DNA of 55,696 bases from Frigididesulfovibrio sp031551885 (GTDB lineage Bacteria; Desulfobacterota; Desulfovibrionia; Desulfovibrionales; Desulfovibrionaceae). The stretch covers positions 1-55,696 of the forward strand of contig JAVBMX010000034.1 in the NCBI GenBank assembly GCA_031551885.1, read 5' to 3'. Made by a program: the position numbers and the translations under genes. This document shows, one piece after another, positions 17,277-24,854 of the stretch; positions within the stretch are counted from its first letter, which is position 1, and each line of letters starts with the position of its first letter. Below the pieces are notes generated by a model. It saw only the letters and a program-made list of their open reading frames with translations. It was not told the DNA's origin and searched no databases.

Positions 17277-18161
17277 GTGAAGCGACTCGTTCTTTTTTGT
17301 CTGAGCCTTTCCCTTGTGTCCGTGAGTGGGTGCGGCAATCAGACCGTCAAAGATTCCTGGAAGTTCACCAAGCGTCAGTATCAAACGTATTTGAACGTTC
17401 CCGCGGAATTGGACTACGATGATGACGGCAGTTGCGAGATTTATGAAGTGGCTCTCGGTGAGGCTATGCTCGATGTGGATGGAGCCCTGCTCAAGCTGAT
17501 TCGAGCGATGGAGAACAGCGATCGCGGCCCCGATCAAGCCTGGGCGACCAGCATGATGCAACGGTTTCCCTGGCTGAGCGGGGTCGCTTTGACGGATCAG
17601 AACGGAACGGCCATGGCTCGTTTTCCCGAGTATTTCGCGAAGGAATTCGACGTGGCTCCGTTGCTTGAACCGGATCCCAAACAGCCGAGGTCGGCCCTTC
17701 GGGCCTACGTGCAGACGGGAGCCATGGGGCCCGAAATCTACATGGCAACCCCGGTTTATGTCGGCGAGGAGTTCCGCGGCCTGGTCGTCGCGTTCTTTGA
17801 CCCGCGCGCTCTGATGTCTCTTTCGACCGATCCCGGCAACGTCATGCTGGCTTCCCCTTACGGGGTGGTCTGGCCCGGACGGTTTTCCTCCGAATCCACG
17901 CCCGTGGGACAAAACGACTGGGCCGACGTCCTGACCCGCAAGTCCTGCGGCACGGTCGGCAGCGGCGACGGGAAGTTCTACTGGACGACGCGCTACGTGG
18001 GCAATATGCCGCTGGTGTACGCTTTCCCCGTCTCGGCCGCGAAGGCGCCGGAAGAAAAGGCCGAAAAGAAGCCGGCCGAGTCCGCAGCCCATGAAGGCGA
18101 GCCCGCTCCCGCGACTTCGGAAGCGCCCAAAGAAGCCTCTTCTTCCTCTCTGCAGGAGTAA
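17277..18161 (+). CDS. Lipoprotein with Cache/PDC-like sensor region
   Basis: 294 residues, GTG start, lipoprotein signal MKRLVLFCLSLSLVSVSGC with the lipobox cysteine at residue 19. The middle (about 55-200) reads like a Cache/PDC ligand-binding fold: WLSGVALTDQNGTAMARFP, then GPEIYMATPVYVGEEFRGLVVAFFDPRALM. Unlike chemoreceptors it has no membrane or signalling domain. The C-terminal 40 residues are Ala/Glu/Pro-rich and likely disordered. It lies 20 bases after the TPR gene and three bases before fbp. The function is unknown; the Cache-like call is my reading of sequence pattern. Confidence 0.72.
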   Translation: MKRLVLFCLSLSLVSVSGCGNQTVKDSWKFTKRQYQTYLNVPAELDYDDDGSCEIYEVALGEAMLDVDGALLKLIRAMENSDRGPDQAWATSMMQRFPWLSGVALTDQNGTAMARFPEYFAKEFDVAPLLEPDPKQPRSALRAYVQTGAMGPEIYMATPVYVGEEFRGLVVAFFDPRALMSLSTDPGNVMLASPYGVVWPGRFSSESTPVGQNDWADVLTRKSCGTVGSGDGKFYWTTRYVGNMPLVYAFPVSAAKAPEEKAEKKPAESAAHEGEPAPATSEAPKEASSSSLQE

Positions 18162-18164
18162 TAT

Positions 18165-19190
18165 ATGTCCGCTGTCGCCGGAGCCGCGCAGAATCGCCAG
18201 ATCACCGTCACCGAGCATCTGCTTTTGCACCAAAAGCAGTCGCCCGCCGCGACGGGTATGTTCACCAGGCTTCTGTATGATCTTATTCTGTCGGCCAAGC
18301 TCATTTCCCGCAGCGTGAACAAAGCCGGTCTTTTGGACGTGCTCGGCGGCACCGGCGAAGTCAACGTCCAGGGCGAGAACGTGCAAAAGCTGGATGAGTA
18401 TGCCAACCGCATACTCATCCATCGTATGGAACGCAGCGGCGCTTTGTGCGCCATGGCTTCGGAGGAAAACGCCGACATTATTCCCGTGTCGGAACGTTTT
18501 GCCAGGGGCGACTATATTCTGATTTTTGATCCCCTGGACGGTTCCAGCAACATTGATGTGAACATCAACGTCGGCACCATTTTTTCCATTTTGCGCCGTG
18601 TTTCCTCTCCGGAACGGGATGTGGAGACCGACGACGTGCTCCAGCCCGGGTACAAGCAGGTGGCCGCCGGATACTTTCTTTACGGGCCGTCCACCATGCT
18701 GGTGTACACCACCGGCCAGGGCGTGCACGGCTTTACGCTGGACCCGAGCGTGGGCGAGTTTTTGCTTTCTCACCCGGACATGCGCATTCCCCATCAAGGG
18801 AAGATTTATTCCGTCAATGAAGGCAACGTCGCTTTCTGGGACGAAGGCGCGGCCCGGGCGGCGGCCTCTTTCAAAAGCCAAAACAACCCGCGCAACGCGC
18901 CGTATTCGTTGCGTTACGTCGGGTCGCTGGTTGCGGATTTTCACCGCACCCTGCAATACGGCGGCATTTTCATGTACCCGTTGGATTATAAAAGTCCCGA
19001 TCAGCCCAGAGGCAAGCTGCGCCTTTTGTGCGAAGCCTCCCCCTTGGCCTTTGTGGCCGAGCAGGCGGGCGGCGCCGCCTCCGACGGTAAAGGGCGTATT
19101 CTGGATATTTCGCCGAGTCATCTGCACCAGCGCGTGCCCCTCTATATCGGCTCGGCCGGCGACGTGGCCCACGCCGTGTCGTTGCTGTAA
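18165..19190 (+). CDS. fbp: Fructose-1,6-bisphosphatase class I
   Basis: 341 residues hydrolysing fructose-1,6-bisphosphate to fructose-6-phosphate in gluconeogenesis. Metal- and substrate-binding motifs are intact: SEEN at 99-102 and DPLDGSSNID at 122-131. The C-terminal block GGAASDGKGRILDISPSHLHQRVPLYIGS is also present. Start ATG at 18165 sits three bases past the lipoprotein stop, so it may be the last gene of the operon that begins at pgsA; a strong hairpin follows. Confidence 0.95.
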   Translation: MSAVAGAAQNRQITVTEHLLLHQKQSPAATGMFTRLLYDLILSAKLISRSVNKAGLLDVLGGTGEVNVQGENVQKLDEYANRILIHRMERSGALCAMASEENADIIPVSERFARGDYILIFDPLDGSSNIDVNINVGTIFSILRRVSSPERDVETDDVLQPGYKQVAAGYFLYGPSTMLVYTTGQGVHGFTLDPSVGEFLLSHPDMRIPHQGKIYSVNEGNVAFWDEGAARAAASFKSQNNPRNAPYSLRYVGSLVADFHRTLQYGGIFMYPLDYKSPDQPRGKLRLLCEASPLAFVAEQAGGAASDGKGRILDISPSHLHQRVPLYIGSAGDVAHAVSLL

Positions 19191-19202
19191 AAAGACAGAG
19201 GC

Positions 19203-19250
19203 GGGGGAGGGAAAACCCCTTTTGCCCACAAAAGGGGTTTTCCCTCCCCC
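19203..19250. terminator. 22-bp perfect hairpin after fbp
   Basis: GGGGGAGGGAAAACCCCTTTTG (19203-19224 in part) pairs perfectly with 19229-19250 across a CCCA loop. It is followed by a pyrimidine-rich run and AAAAAACTTTT at 19269-19279. The pyrimidine run then AAAAACTTTT also occurs, inverted, at 51926-51950, so this is probably a dispersed intergenic element that also ends transcription. Confidence 0.8.
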
Positions 19251-19454
19251 GAACCCCCTCCCTTTCCCCAAAAAACTTTTATTTATTATGTGATTGCCAC
19301 GTGTTGGTACATTGCTGATGTGCCGCGAGCGATGGACGGGTGTCGTGCCTTGACGCGGCATTGCTTGAAGGCCGCATGGCCCGAAGGACATCGAGCGCAT
19401 GGAAGTCTTCGAACCGGCGGTGTGTCGGCTGTGCAGGGATTTTAAGGAAATTGC

Positions 19455-20546
19455 ATGCTGTGTCTGGGTATTGAAAGTTCCTGCGACGACACATCCCTGG
19501 CTTTGGTCCGGGATGGGCGACTGCTGGCTATGGAGACGGCCTCACAAACCGGTATCCATGCCCTTTTCGGCGGGGTTGTACCCGAATTGGCTTCACGCAG
19601 GCATGGTGCGGCCATCGCCGGGCTGTTCGCCGAGGTCGTGCGTTCGGCGGGCGTGAAGGCCGACGATATCGAGGTCGTCGCCGTATCGCGCGGGCCGGGC
19701 CTGCTCGGCAGTCTGTTGGTCGGCGTCGCCTTCGCCAAGGCCTTGGCCTTGGGATTGGGGGCGCGGTTCATCGGGGTCGACCATCTGCATGCCCACGTGC
19801 TGGCCGTCGGCTTTGAGCATGAGCTGGTGTTTCCGCATATTTCCCTTCTTGTTTCCGGCGGGCATACCCAACTGTATCTGGTGGAGGGGCCCGCGCAGTT
19901 CACCCTTTTGGGGCGTACGCTGGACGACGCGACGGGGGAAGCCTTCGACAAGGCGGGCAAACTCCTGGGCCTGCCGTACCCGGCCGGCCGGCATATTGAT
20001 GCGCTTGCCGCGGAAGGTACGTCCGATGCGCGGATGTTCCCGCGCCCGTATTTGGACAACGAGACGCTGGACTTCAGCTTCAGCGGCCTGAAAACCGCCG
20101 TGGCCCGTCATGTGGGCGAACATCTTTCGTCCGGCATGACCGGCTTTGATCCGGCCACGGGAGCCCTGCATCTGCCGGAAGGCGAGGCTCGGGCCGCTCT
20201 GACCGGGGTCTGCGCCTCGTTTCGCCTGGCCGTGGTGGAAACCCTGGCGGCCAAGACCGCCGTCGCCCTGGAGCGTTTTCCGCACGTCCGGTTGCTGACC
20301 GTGGCCGGCGGGGTGGCCGCCAACACGCTGTTGCGTGAACGGCTGGCGGCTTTGGCCCAAAAATGCGGCCGGGACTTTGCCGCTCCTTCCATTCCTCTGT
20401 GCGCCGACAACGGCGCGATGATCGCCCGGCTGGGCGGGATATTGGCGCGGGAGGGGTATTTTCATGAATTGGACATGTCCGCCGTTCCGCGCGGACAAAA
20501 AATTCCCCAGGATATGCGAACCGATGGAACTCCCCTGAGGTCTTGA
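19455..20546 (+). CDS. tsaD: tRNA N6-adenosine threonylcarbamoyltransferase
   Basis: 363 residues; with TsaB/E it transfers the threonylcarbamoyl group to A37 of ANN-decoding tRNAs. The N-terminal LGIESSCDDTSLALV, the metal-binding histidines H110 and H114 in DHLHAHV, and the ASKHA-fold blocks SGGHTQLYLV and DDATGEAFDKAGKLLGLPYPAGRHID are all present. The C-terminal GGVAANTLLRERL and PLCADNGAMIA segments complete the protein. The ATG at 19455 lacks a strong ribosome binding site. A promoter for trxA overlaps its last codons. Confidence 0.95.
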   Translation: MLCLGIESSCDDTSLALVRDGRLLAMETASQTGIHALFGGVVPELASRRHGAAIAGLFAEVVRSAGVKADDIEVVAVSRGPGLLGSLLVGVAFAKALALGLGARFIGVDHLHAHVLAVGFEHELVFPHISLLVSGGHTQLYLVEGPAQFTLLGRTLDDATGEAFDKAGKLLGLPYPAGRHIDALAAEGTSDARMFPRPYLDNETLDFSFSGLKTAVARHVGEHLSSGMTGFDPATGALHLPEGEARAALTGVCASFRLAVVETLAAKTAVALERFPHVRLLTVAGGVAANTLLRERLAALAQKCGRDFAAPSIPLCADNGAMIARLGGILAREGYFHELDMSAVPRGQKIPQDMRTDGTPLRS

Positions 20547-20571
20547 CACAAAGAGTTCCGCCACATATTTT
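20543..20571 (+). promoter_or_regulatory. Sigma-70 promoter for trxA-trxB-bamD
   Basis: TTGACA (20543-20548, full consensus), 17-base spacer, TATTTT (20566-20571). It straddles the tsaD stop codon and predicts a leader of about 115 nucleotides before trxA. Confidence 0.7.
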
Positions 20572-20692
20572 CAGTAAAGACGTGCCGGATGCCCGATAGA
20601 CTGTTTTTGGATGCATCGTCCGGCGGACTTTTACACAGCGCGCACCCCTTCATGGCGCAAGCCGCCGGATTTCCCCGGCCAAGGAGAATGAT

Positions 20693-21016
20693 ATGGCGAC
20701 CCAAATCACCGATGCCGACTTCGATTCCGCCGTCCTCAAATCCTCCGTTCCTGTTCTGGTGGATTTTTGGGCGCCCTGGTGCGGCCCCTGTCGCGCCCTT
20801 GGCCCGGTCATCGACGAACTCTCCGCCGAATACGAAGGCAAAATCTCCATCGTGAAGATGAACGTGGACGAAAACCCCTCCACCCCGGGCAAATACGGCA
20901 TTCGCGCCATTCCCACGATGATCCTGTTCAAGAATGGGCAGGTCGTGGAACAGGTCACCGGCGCCGTTTCCAAATCCAGCCTGAAAGAGCTGCTCAACCA
21001 AAAGGCCCTCGGCTGA
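20693..21016 (+). CDS. trxA: Thioredoxin
   Basis: 107 residues with the canonical active site WCGPC (cysteines 30 and 33) and the cis-proline segment GIRAIPTMILFKNG. It is the dithiol reductant for cytoplasmic proteins. AAGGAG precedes the ATG. The dedicated reductase follows after two bases, so reductase and substrate are made from one transcript. Confidence 0.97.
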   Translation: MATQITDADFDSAVLKSSVPVLVDFWAPWCGPCRALGPVIDELSAEYEGKISIVKMNVDENPSTPGKYGIRAIPTMILFKNGQVVEQVTGAVSKSSLKELLNQKALG

Positions 21017-21018
21017 TT

Positions 21019-21939
21019 ATGGTTGTCGACGCTCTCGTCGTCGGCGCGGGTCCTGCCGGAGTCGCGGCGGCGTTGTACCTTGCCCGGTTCGGCCTTTCCG
21101 TCGTCATGGCGGAAAAGGCCGCAGCCGGCGGTCTGTTGCTGCAAACCGCGGAGATTGAAAATTATCCCGGTTTTCCCAAGGGCATCAAAGGCTATGAATT
21201 GGCCGACGCCCTGGAAGCTCAACTTGCCCCGTATCCCATCCGGCGGATCACCGACGAGGTCAAAACCCTCGAGCTTGGGGGCGCGGTCAAGCGTGCCCTG
21301 ATCGGCGACGAATGGGTTGAAGCCCGCACGGTACTGCTGTGCGCCGGGGTGAAATACCGCAAGCTGGGGTTGTCCAAGGAAGATGTGTTTCTCGGCCGCG
21401 GTCTTTCGCACTGCGCGCTTTGCGACGGCAACTTCTTTCGCGGCCAGGTGGTCGGGGTCGTAGGCGGCGGCAATTCCGCTCTGGAAGAGTCGCTTTACCT
21501 GGCCCGCATCGCCAAAGAAGTGCACATCTTCCACCGTCGGGACGAATTTCGGGGCGCGGCCCTGTATCAAGATCGCATCGCGGCCGAATCGAACATCTAT
21601 GTCCATTACTCCTCGGTGATTTCCGCCCTGCACGGCGACAAGGACCTGGAATCGGTCTCTCTGAAAAACGTCAAGACGGGCGAGGAATCCCGCCTGCCCT
21701 TGAACGGGTTGTTCATCTTCATCGGGTTCACGCCGGCTTCCGAGTCTTTGTCCGTCGGCCTGCAGGCGGATCCCCAAGGTTTCATCGTCACGGACCTGGA
21801 AATGCGCACCAACATTCCCGGAGTGTTCGCCGCCGGCGACATCCGTTCCAAGCTCTGCCGCCAGGTCGTCACCGCAGTGGGAGACGGCGCCACGGCGGCC
21901 AATTCCGCCCATCTCTATCTGGAACAACAGCATGGTTAA
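21019..21939 (+). CDS. trxB: Thioredoxin reductase-like flavoprotein
   Basis: 306 residues with FAD-binding GAGPAGVAAALYLAR at the N-terminus, redox-active CALC within HCALCDGNFF (usual form CATC), NAD(P)-binding VVGGGNSALEESLYLA, and C-terminal FAD contact GVFAAGDIRSKLCRQVVTAVGDGATAA. It regenerates reduced thioredoxin. In the NAD(P) domain the usual HRRxxFRA reads HRRDEFRG, which retains the arginines linked to NADPH preference. The start ATG at 21019 follows the trxA stop by two bases. A longer in-frame reading from 20767 lies inside trxA and is rejected. Confidence 0.93.
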   Translation: MVVDALVVGAGPAGVAAALYLARFGLSVVMAEKAAAGGLLLQTAEIENYPGFPKGIKGYELADALEAQLAPYPIRRITDEVKTLELGGAVKRALIGDEWVEARTVLLCAGVKYRKLGLSKEDVFLGRGLSHCALCDGNFFRGQVVGVVGGGNSALEESLYLARIAKEVHIFHRRDEFRGAALYQDRIAAESNIYVHYSSVISALHGDKDLESVSLKNVKTGEESRLPLNGLFIFIGFTPASESLSVGLQADPQGFIVTDLEMRTNIPGVFAAGDIRSKLCRQVVTAVGDGATAANSAHLYLEQQHG

Positions 21940-22663
21940 ACATCCCGCACGCCTCCTGAGTCTTTTGCTTCTGGTGCACGCGCTTTCGGGCTGTGGCATC
22001 ATCGACTATTTCTATCTTCCCCCGCCGGAAGATACCGCCCAGGAGTTGTTTGAAACCGCAAACGACTACATGCGGGACAAAAACTACGTCAAGGCGGCGA
22101 GCTACTACACCAAACTCAAAGACAACTTCCCCTTCAGCCCCTATGCGGTGGAGGCCGAGCTTTCTCTGGCCGACTGCTACTACCTGGATGAAGACTGGGG
22201 CCCGGCCGTTGAAGCCTACAAAGAATTCGAAGCCATGCACCCCCGGCATGAAGCCATGCCTTACGTGCTGTTCAACATCGGCATGGCCAACCTGAACGGG
22301 TATCCCTCCATCGACCGGCCAACCCTCCAGTTGGAAGACGCTTATTCCTACTTCCGTCGGTTGTATGAGACCTATCCCGGCACGGAATACTCCGAGGCCG
22401 CCGTGGAAAAGATGGCTCAGTGCCGCAAGCTTATGGCCGAGCACGAGCTGTATGTCGCGGACTTCTACTTCCGCATGGGGCGCTATACCTCGGCCTTGGC
22501 CCGTTACCGCGACATTTTGCGGGAGTTCAAGGACGTGCCGGAAGTGCACGACCACGTGACGCTCAAGGCCAAGGCGGCCTTTGTGAAGGAACGCGAACAG
22601 CAGGCCGAAAAGAAACGCGAAACCCGTGAGGGCAGCTGGAAAGACTGGTTCAACTGGCTGTAG
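21932..22663 (+). CDS. bamD: Outer membrane assembly lipoprotein BamD
   Basis: 243 residues with lipobox LSGC (cysteine at about 21) and a set of TPR helices (TAQELFETANDYMRDKNYVKAASYYTKLKDNFPFSPYAVEAELSLADCYY). This matches BamD/ComL, the essential lipoprotein of the BAM complex on the periplasmic face of the outer membrane. It overlaps the trxB stop by eight bases. The C-terminus is charged (KEREQQAEKKRETREG). A terminator hairpin follows. Confidence 0.92.
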   Translation: MVKHPARLLSLLLLVHALSGCGIIDYFYLPPPEDTAQELFETANDYMRDKNYVKAASYYTKLKDNFPFSPYAVEAELSLADCYYLDEDWGPAVEAYKEFEAMHPRHEAMPYVLFNIGMANLNGYPSIDRPTLQLEDAYSYFRRLYETYPGTEYSEAAVEKMAQCRKLMAEHELYVADFYFRMGRYTSALARYRDILREFKDVPEVHDHVTLKAKAAFVKEREQQAEKKRETREGSWKDWFNWL

Positions 22664-22726
22664 TTTCGGGTCGCGACCCGTGGAACACGCGCCGGATCGC
22701 CCGCGCTGTCGTCACGGCCAATCCAT

Positions 22727-22760
22727 ACAAGGGGAAACCGGACGGGTTTCCCCTTGTGTT
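22727..22760 (+). terminator. Rho-independent terminator after bamD
   Basis: ACAAGGGGAAACC (22727-22739) pairs with GGTTTCCCCTTGT (22745-22757), then GTTTTCC. A 13-bp stem that ends the trxA-trxB-bamD transcript. Confidence 0.88.
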
Positions 22761-22815
22761 TTCCTTCTTCGAGCAAGCCACTATTCATATTTCGGCAACT
22801 GCGCCGGTTATATTG

Positions 22816-22821
22816 TATAAT
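22816..22821 (+). promoter_or_regulatory. -10 element upstream of the RNA methyltransferase
   Basis: A perfect TATAAT at 22816-22821. The -35 is unclear: TTCGGC at 22791-22796 gives a long 19-base spacer. A start near 22828 would exclude the most upstream ATG codons of the open frame. Confidence 0.5.
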
Positions 22822-22905
22822 ATGCCGCAGCCATAAAAATAACCACCACGCCTTGCGGGCATCCGCCATGCGTCTGCCGAGCGACTTCAACCTGAAATTG
22901 CTCTT

Positions 22906-22938
22906 GGAACACTCAATGGAACACTCAATGGAACACTC
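22906..22938 (+). repeat. 12-bp tandem repeat at methyltransferase start
   Basis: GGAACACTCAAT is repeated twice exactly and a third time in part (GGAACACTC). Each junction creates an in-frame ATG (22916 and 22928). Confidence 0.85.
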
Positions 22939-24301
22939 TGATTTCACTCCCGGCATGCTTTTAAACACTCTGACCGTGACGGACCTGACCGTGGAAGGCG
23001 GCGCCGTCGCCCGGCATGAGGGCAGGGTGGTGTTTCTCGACGCCGGGCTGCCCGGCGAGGTCGTTCGGGCGGAAGTGACGGCCGTGCGCAAAAAAATCGT
23101 TCAGGCCCGACGTGTGGAAACCCTTGAACCTTCGCCGTGGGCGGCAACGCCCTGGTGTCCGCATGCAGCGGAATGCGGCGGGTGTCCGTTGCAGGGCTTT
23201 GCGCCCGAAGGACGTCTGGCCTGGAAAGAGAACCACGTGCGCCAAGCCTTGGCCCGCATCGGCAAGGCCCGGGATCTTCCCGTGTCGCCGATCATCCCTT
23301 CGCCGAAAGAGCGGGGCGGGCGCATTCGGGTCGCCTACGCCTTCGGCCGGGACGACGCCGGGGCTTTCACGTTGGGGTTGCGCCGGCGAAACTCGCGGGA
23401 AGTCGTTGCCGTGCATGAATGCGGTCTGCAGATTCCGGCGGCCGGCGAAATTCTGTGGCGGGTCCGGGAAGCCTTGCCCTCTTTGGCCCTGCCGGGAGGG
23501 CGGCCCCTTGAACACTACCTGTGCCGGCTGATCCTCCATACGCCGGAGCACCGACCCGCAGGCGCGCCGCTTGTTGTGACCGAATGTCTGACCCTCCCAC
23601 CGAAACGTCCCGGCGAGCGCGACGCGCTGTGGGATTTTTTGCGTCGGATCTTGGGCGAGGATGCGCGCTTTGTGCATTCGGAAACGCGGGATCCGGCTTT
23701 GTCCCGGGCCGAGGGCATCGTGCGTTCGAACGGCCCGGCCGAGTTTCAGGAAGCCTATGGCGACCGGGTGTTGGAGTTTCCGGTCACGGCTTTTGCCCAG
23801 ACGAACACCGGCGCGGCGGAATTGTTGTACCGGCTGGTCGCGGAAAAAGCCGAATTGACCGGCCGGGAAACGGTGTGGGACATTTATTGCGGTGCGGGTT
23901 CCATCGGTCTGTATCTGGCTCCGGCCGCCTCGGCCGTGTTCGGCTGCGACGGCTTGGGCGCGGCGGTTGAGGCAGCCCAGGCCAACGCCGAACGTTTGGG
24001 CTTCACTCAGTGCGAATTCGCCTCCGGATCCCTGCCGGAGTTGTTGGAAGCCCAGGCGCGTCGGCAGACGCCGGATGTCGTGGTTGTGGATCCCCCCCGG
24101 GTGGGGCTGGAGGAGGGCGTCCGAGCATTTTTGCGGACCCTCCGGGCTCGACGCCTGATCTATGTCGCCTGCGACGCCGCATCCCAGGCCAGGGATTTGG
24201 CCGCCCTTGAAGGCGCCTGGCGGGCGGTTTCCGCCCATCCGGTGGATATGTTCCCCACGGCGGCCCATGTGGAAAATGTGCTGATTTTGGAACGCGTCTG
24301 A
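22916..24301 (+). CDS. rlmD: 23S rRNA (uracil-5)-methyltransferase, RlmD/RumA type
   Basis: Class I SAM methyltransferase. The TRAM-like N-terminus reads LTVTDLTVEGGAVARHEGRVVFLDAGLPGEVVRAEV. The 4Fe-4S ligand motif CPHAAECGGC fits Cx5CxxC. The SAM motif is VWDIYCGAGSIGLYLAP. Catalytic blocks VVDPPRVGLEEG and YVACDAASQARDL carry the nucleophilic cysteine. It should methylate uridine in 23S rRNA (RlmD) or tRNA; the Fe-S motif favours RlmD/RlmCD. The start is uncertain: in-frame ATGs at 22868, 22916, 22928 and 22955 are possible. The two middle ones lie in a 12-bp tandem repeat, giving an N-terminus MEHSMEHSDFTPG. Confidence 0.87.
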   Translation: MEHSMEHSDFTPGMLLNTLTVTDLTVEGGAVARHEGRVVFLDAGLPGEVVRAEVTAVRKKIVQARRVETLEPSPWAATPWCPHAAECGGCPLQGFAPEGRLAWKENHVRQALARIGKARDLPVSPIIPSPKERGGRIRVAYAFGRDDAGAFTLGLRRRNSREVVAVHECGLQIPAAGEILWRVREALPSLALPGGRPLEHYLCRLILHTPEHRPAGAPLVVTECLTLPPKRPGERDALWDFLRRILGEDARFVHSETRDPALSRAEGIVRSNGPAEFQEAYGDRVLEFPVTAFAQTNTGAAELLYRLVAEKAELTGRETVWDIYCGAGSIGLYLAPAASAVFGCDGLGAAVEAAQANAERLGFTQCEFASGSLPELLEAQARRQTPDVVVVDPPRVGLEEGVRAFLRTLRARRLIYVACDAASQARDLAALEGAWRAVSAHPVDMFPTAAHVENVLILERV

Positions 24302-24336
24302 GCGTCGGCTCGGGCGATGGACAAAGGAGACGGAAG

Positions 24337-24741
24337 ATGTCGCGGGAATATGCCGACTTTTTACAGGCCTGGACCGAAGACCCCAACCGGGCGAAGCCGC
24401 TGTTCGTCGCCCTGCACGACTGCGTGCTCGGGCTGGGGGCGACGCCGGCCTACAAGTACCGGCCCGGTGTGAGTTTTTCCCTGCGGGCGGCCAATCCCCA
24501 AAGTTCCCGCGAGTTGTTCACGCTGGTGGACGTCATCGACGACGACCCCGAAGCGCGCTGGCTTTCGGTCTGTTTTTTCGCGGATCTCGTCTCCGACCCC
24601 GAAGAACGCGGCGATGTGGTGCCGGGAGGCCTGATGCAGAAGGATGCCCGTTGCTTTGATGTGGACGGGGCGGATGACGATATTCGGGAATATCTTATCG
24701 CCCGCCTGCGTGAAGCTTTCCTTCTTGCGGCGGGAAAATGA
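24337..24741 (+). CDS. Conserved hypothetical protein, 134 aa
   Basis: Cytoplasmic protein I do not recognise (SREYADFLQAWTEDPNRAKPLFVALHDCVLGLGATPAYKYRPGVSFSLRAANPQ). It is acidic with mixed alpha/beta pattern (ELFTLVDVIDDDPEARWLSVCFF), and no catalytic motif stands out. It follows the methyltransferase by 35 bases and starts after AAAGGAGACGGAAG, a good ribosome binding site. Confidence 0.65.
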   Translation: MSREYADFLQAWTEDPNRAKPLFVALHDCVLGLGATPAYKYRPGVSFSLRAANPQSSRELFTLVDVIDDDPEARWLSVCFFADLVSDPEERGDVVPGGLMQKDARCFDVDGADDDIREYLIARLREAFLLAAGK

Positions 24742-24771
24742 CGCCGAGTCGCCGATCTTTTGCGGCGCAAT

Positions 24772-24777
24772 TATAAT
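24772..24777 (+). promoter_or_regulatory. Candidate -10 element for the rpoN operon
   Basis: Perfect TATAAT at 24772-24777 in the 113-base gap before rpoN. No convincing -35 box lies at the right distance. Confidence 0.35.
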
Positions 24778-24854
24778 CTCGATAGGCACAGAGCTTGCAT
24801 TCATAAAAGTCCTATGGCATTGTCTGAATACGCCATAAGGGTAAAGGATGTTTC

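Noticed and set aside
17253..19400. 715-codon open frame on the minus strand opposite the lipoprotein and fbp
   Set aside because: It is antisense to two well-supported genes, has a His/Gly/Arg-rich composition typical of high-GC shadow frames, and shows no family motif.
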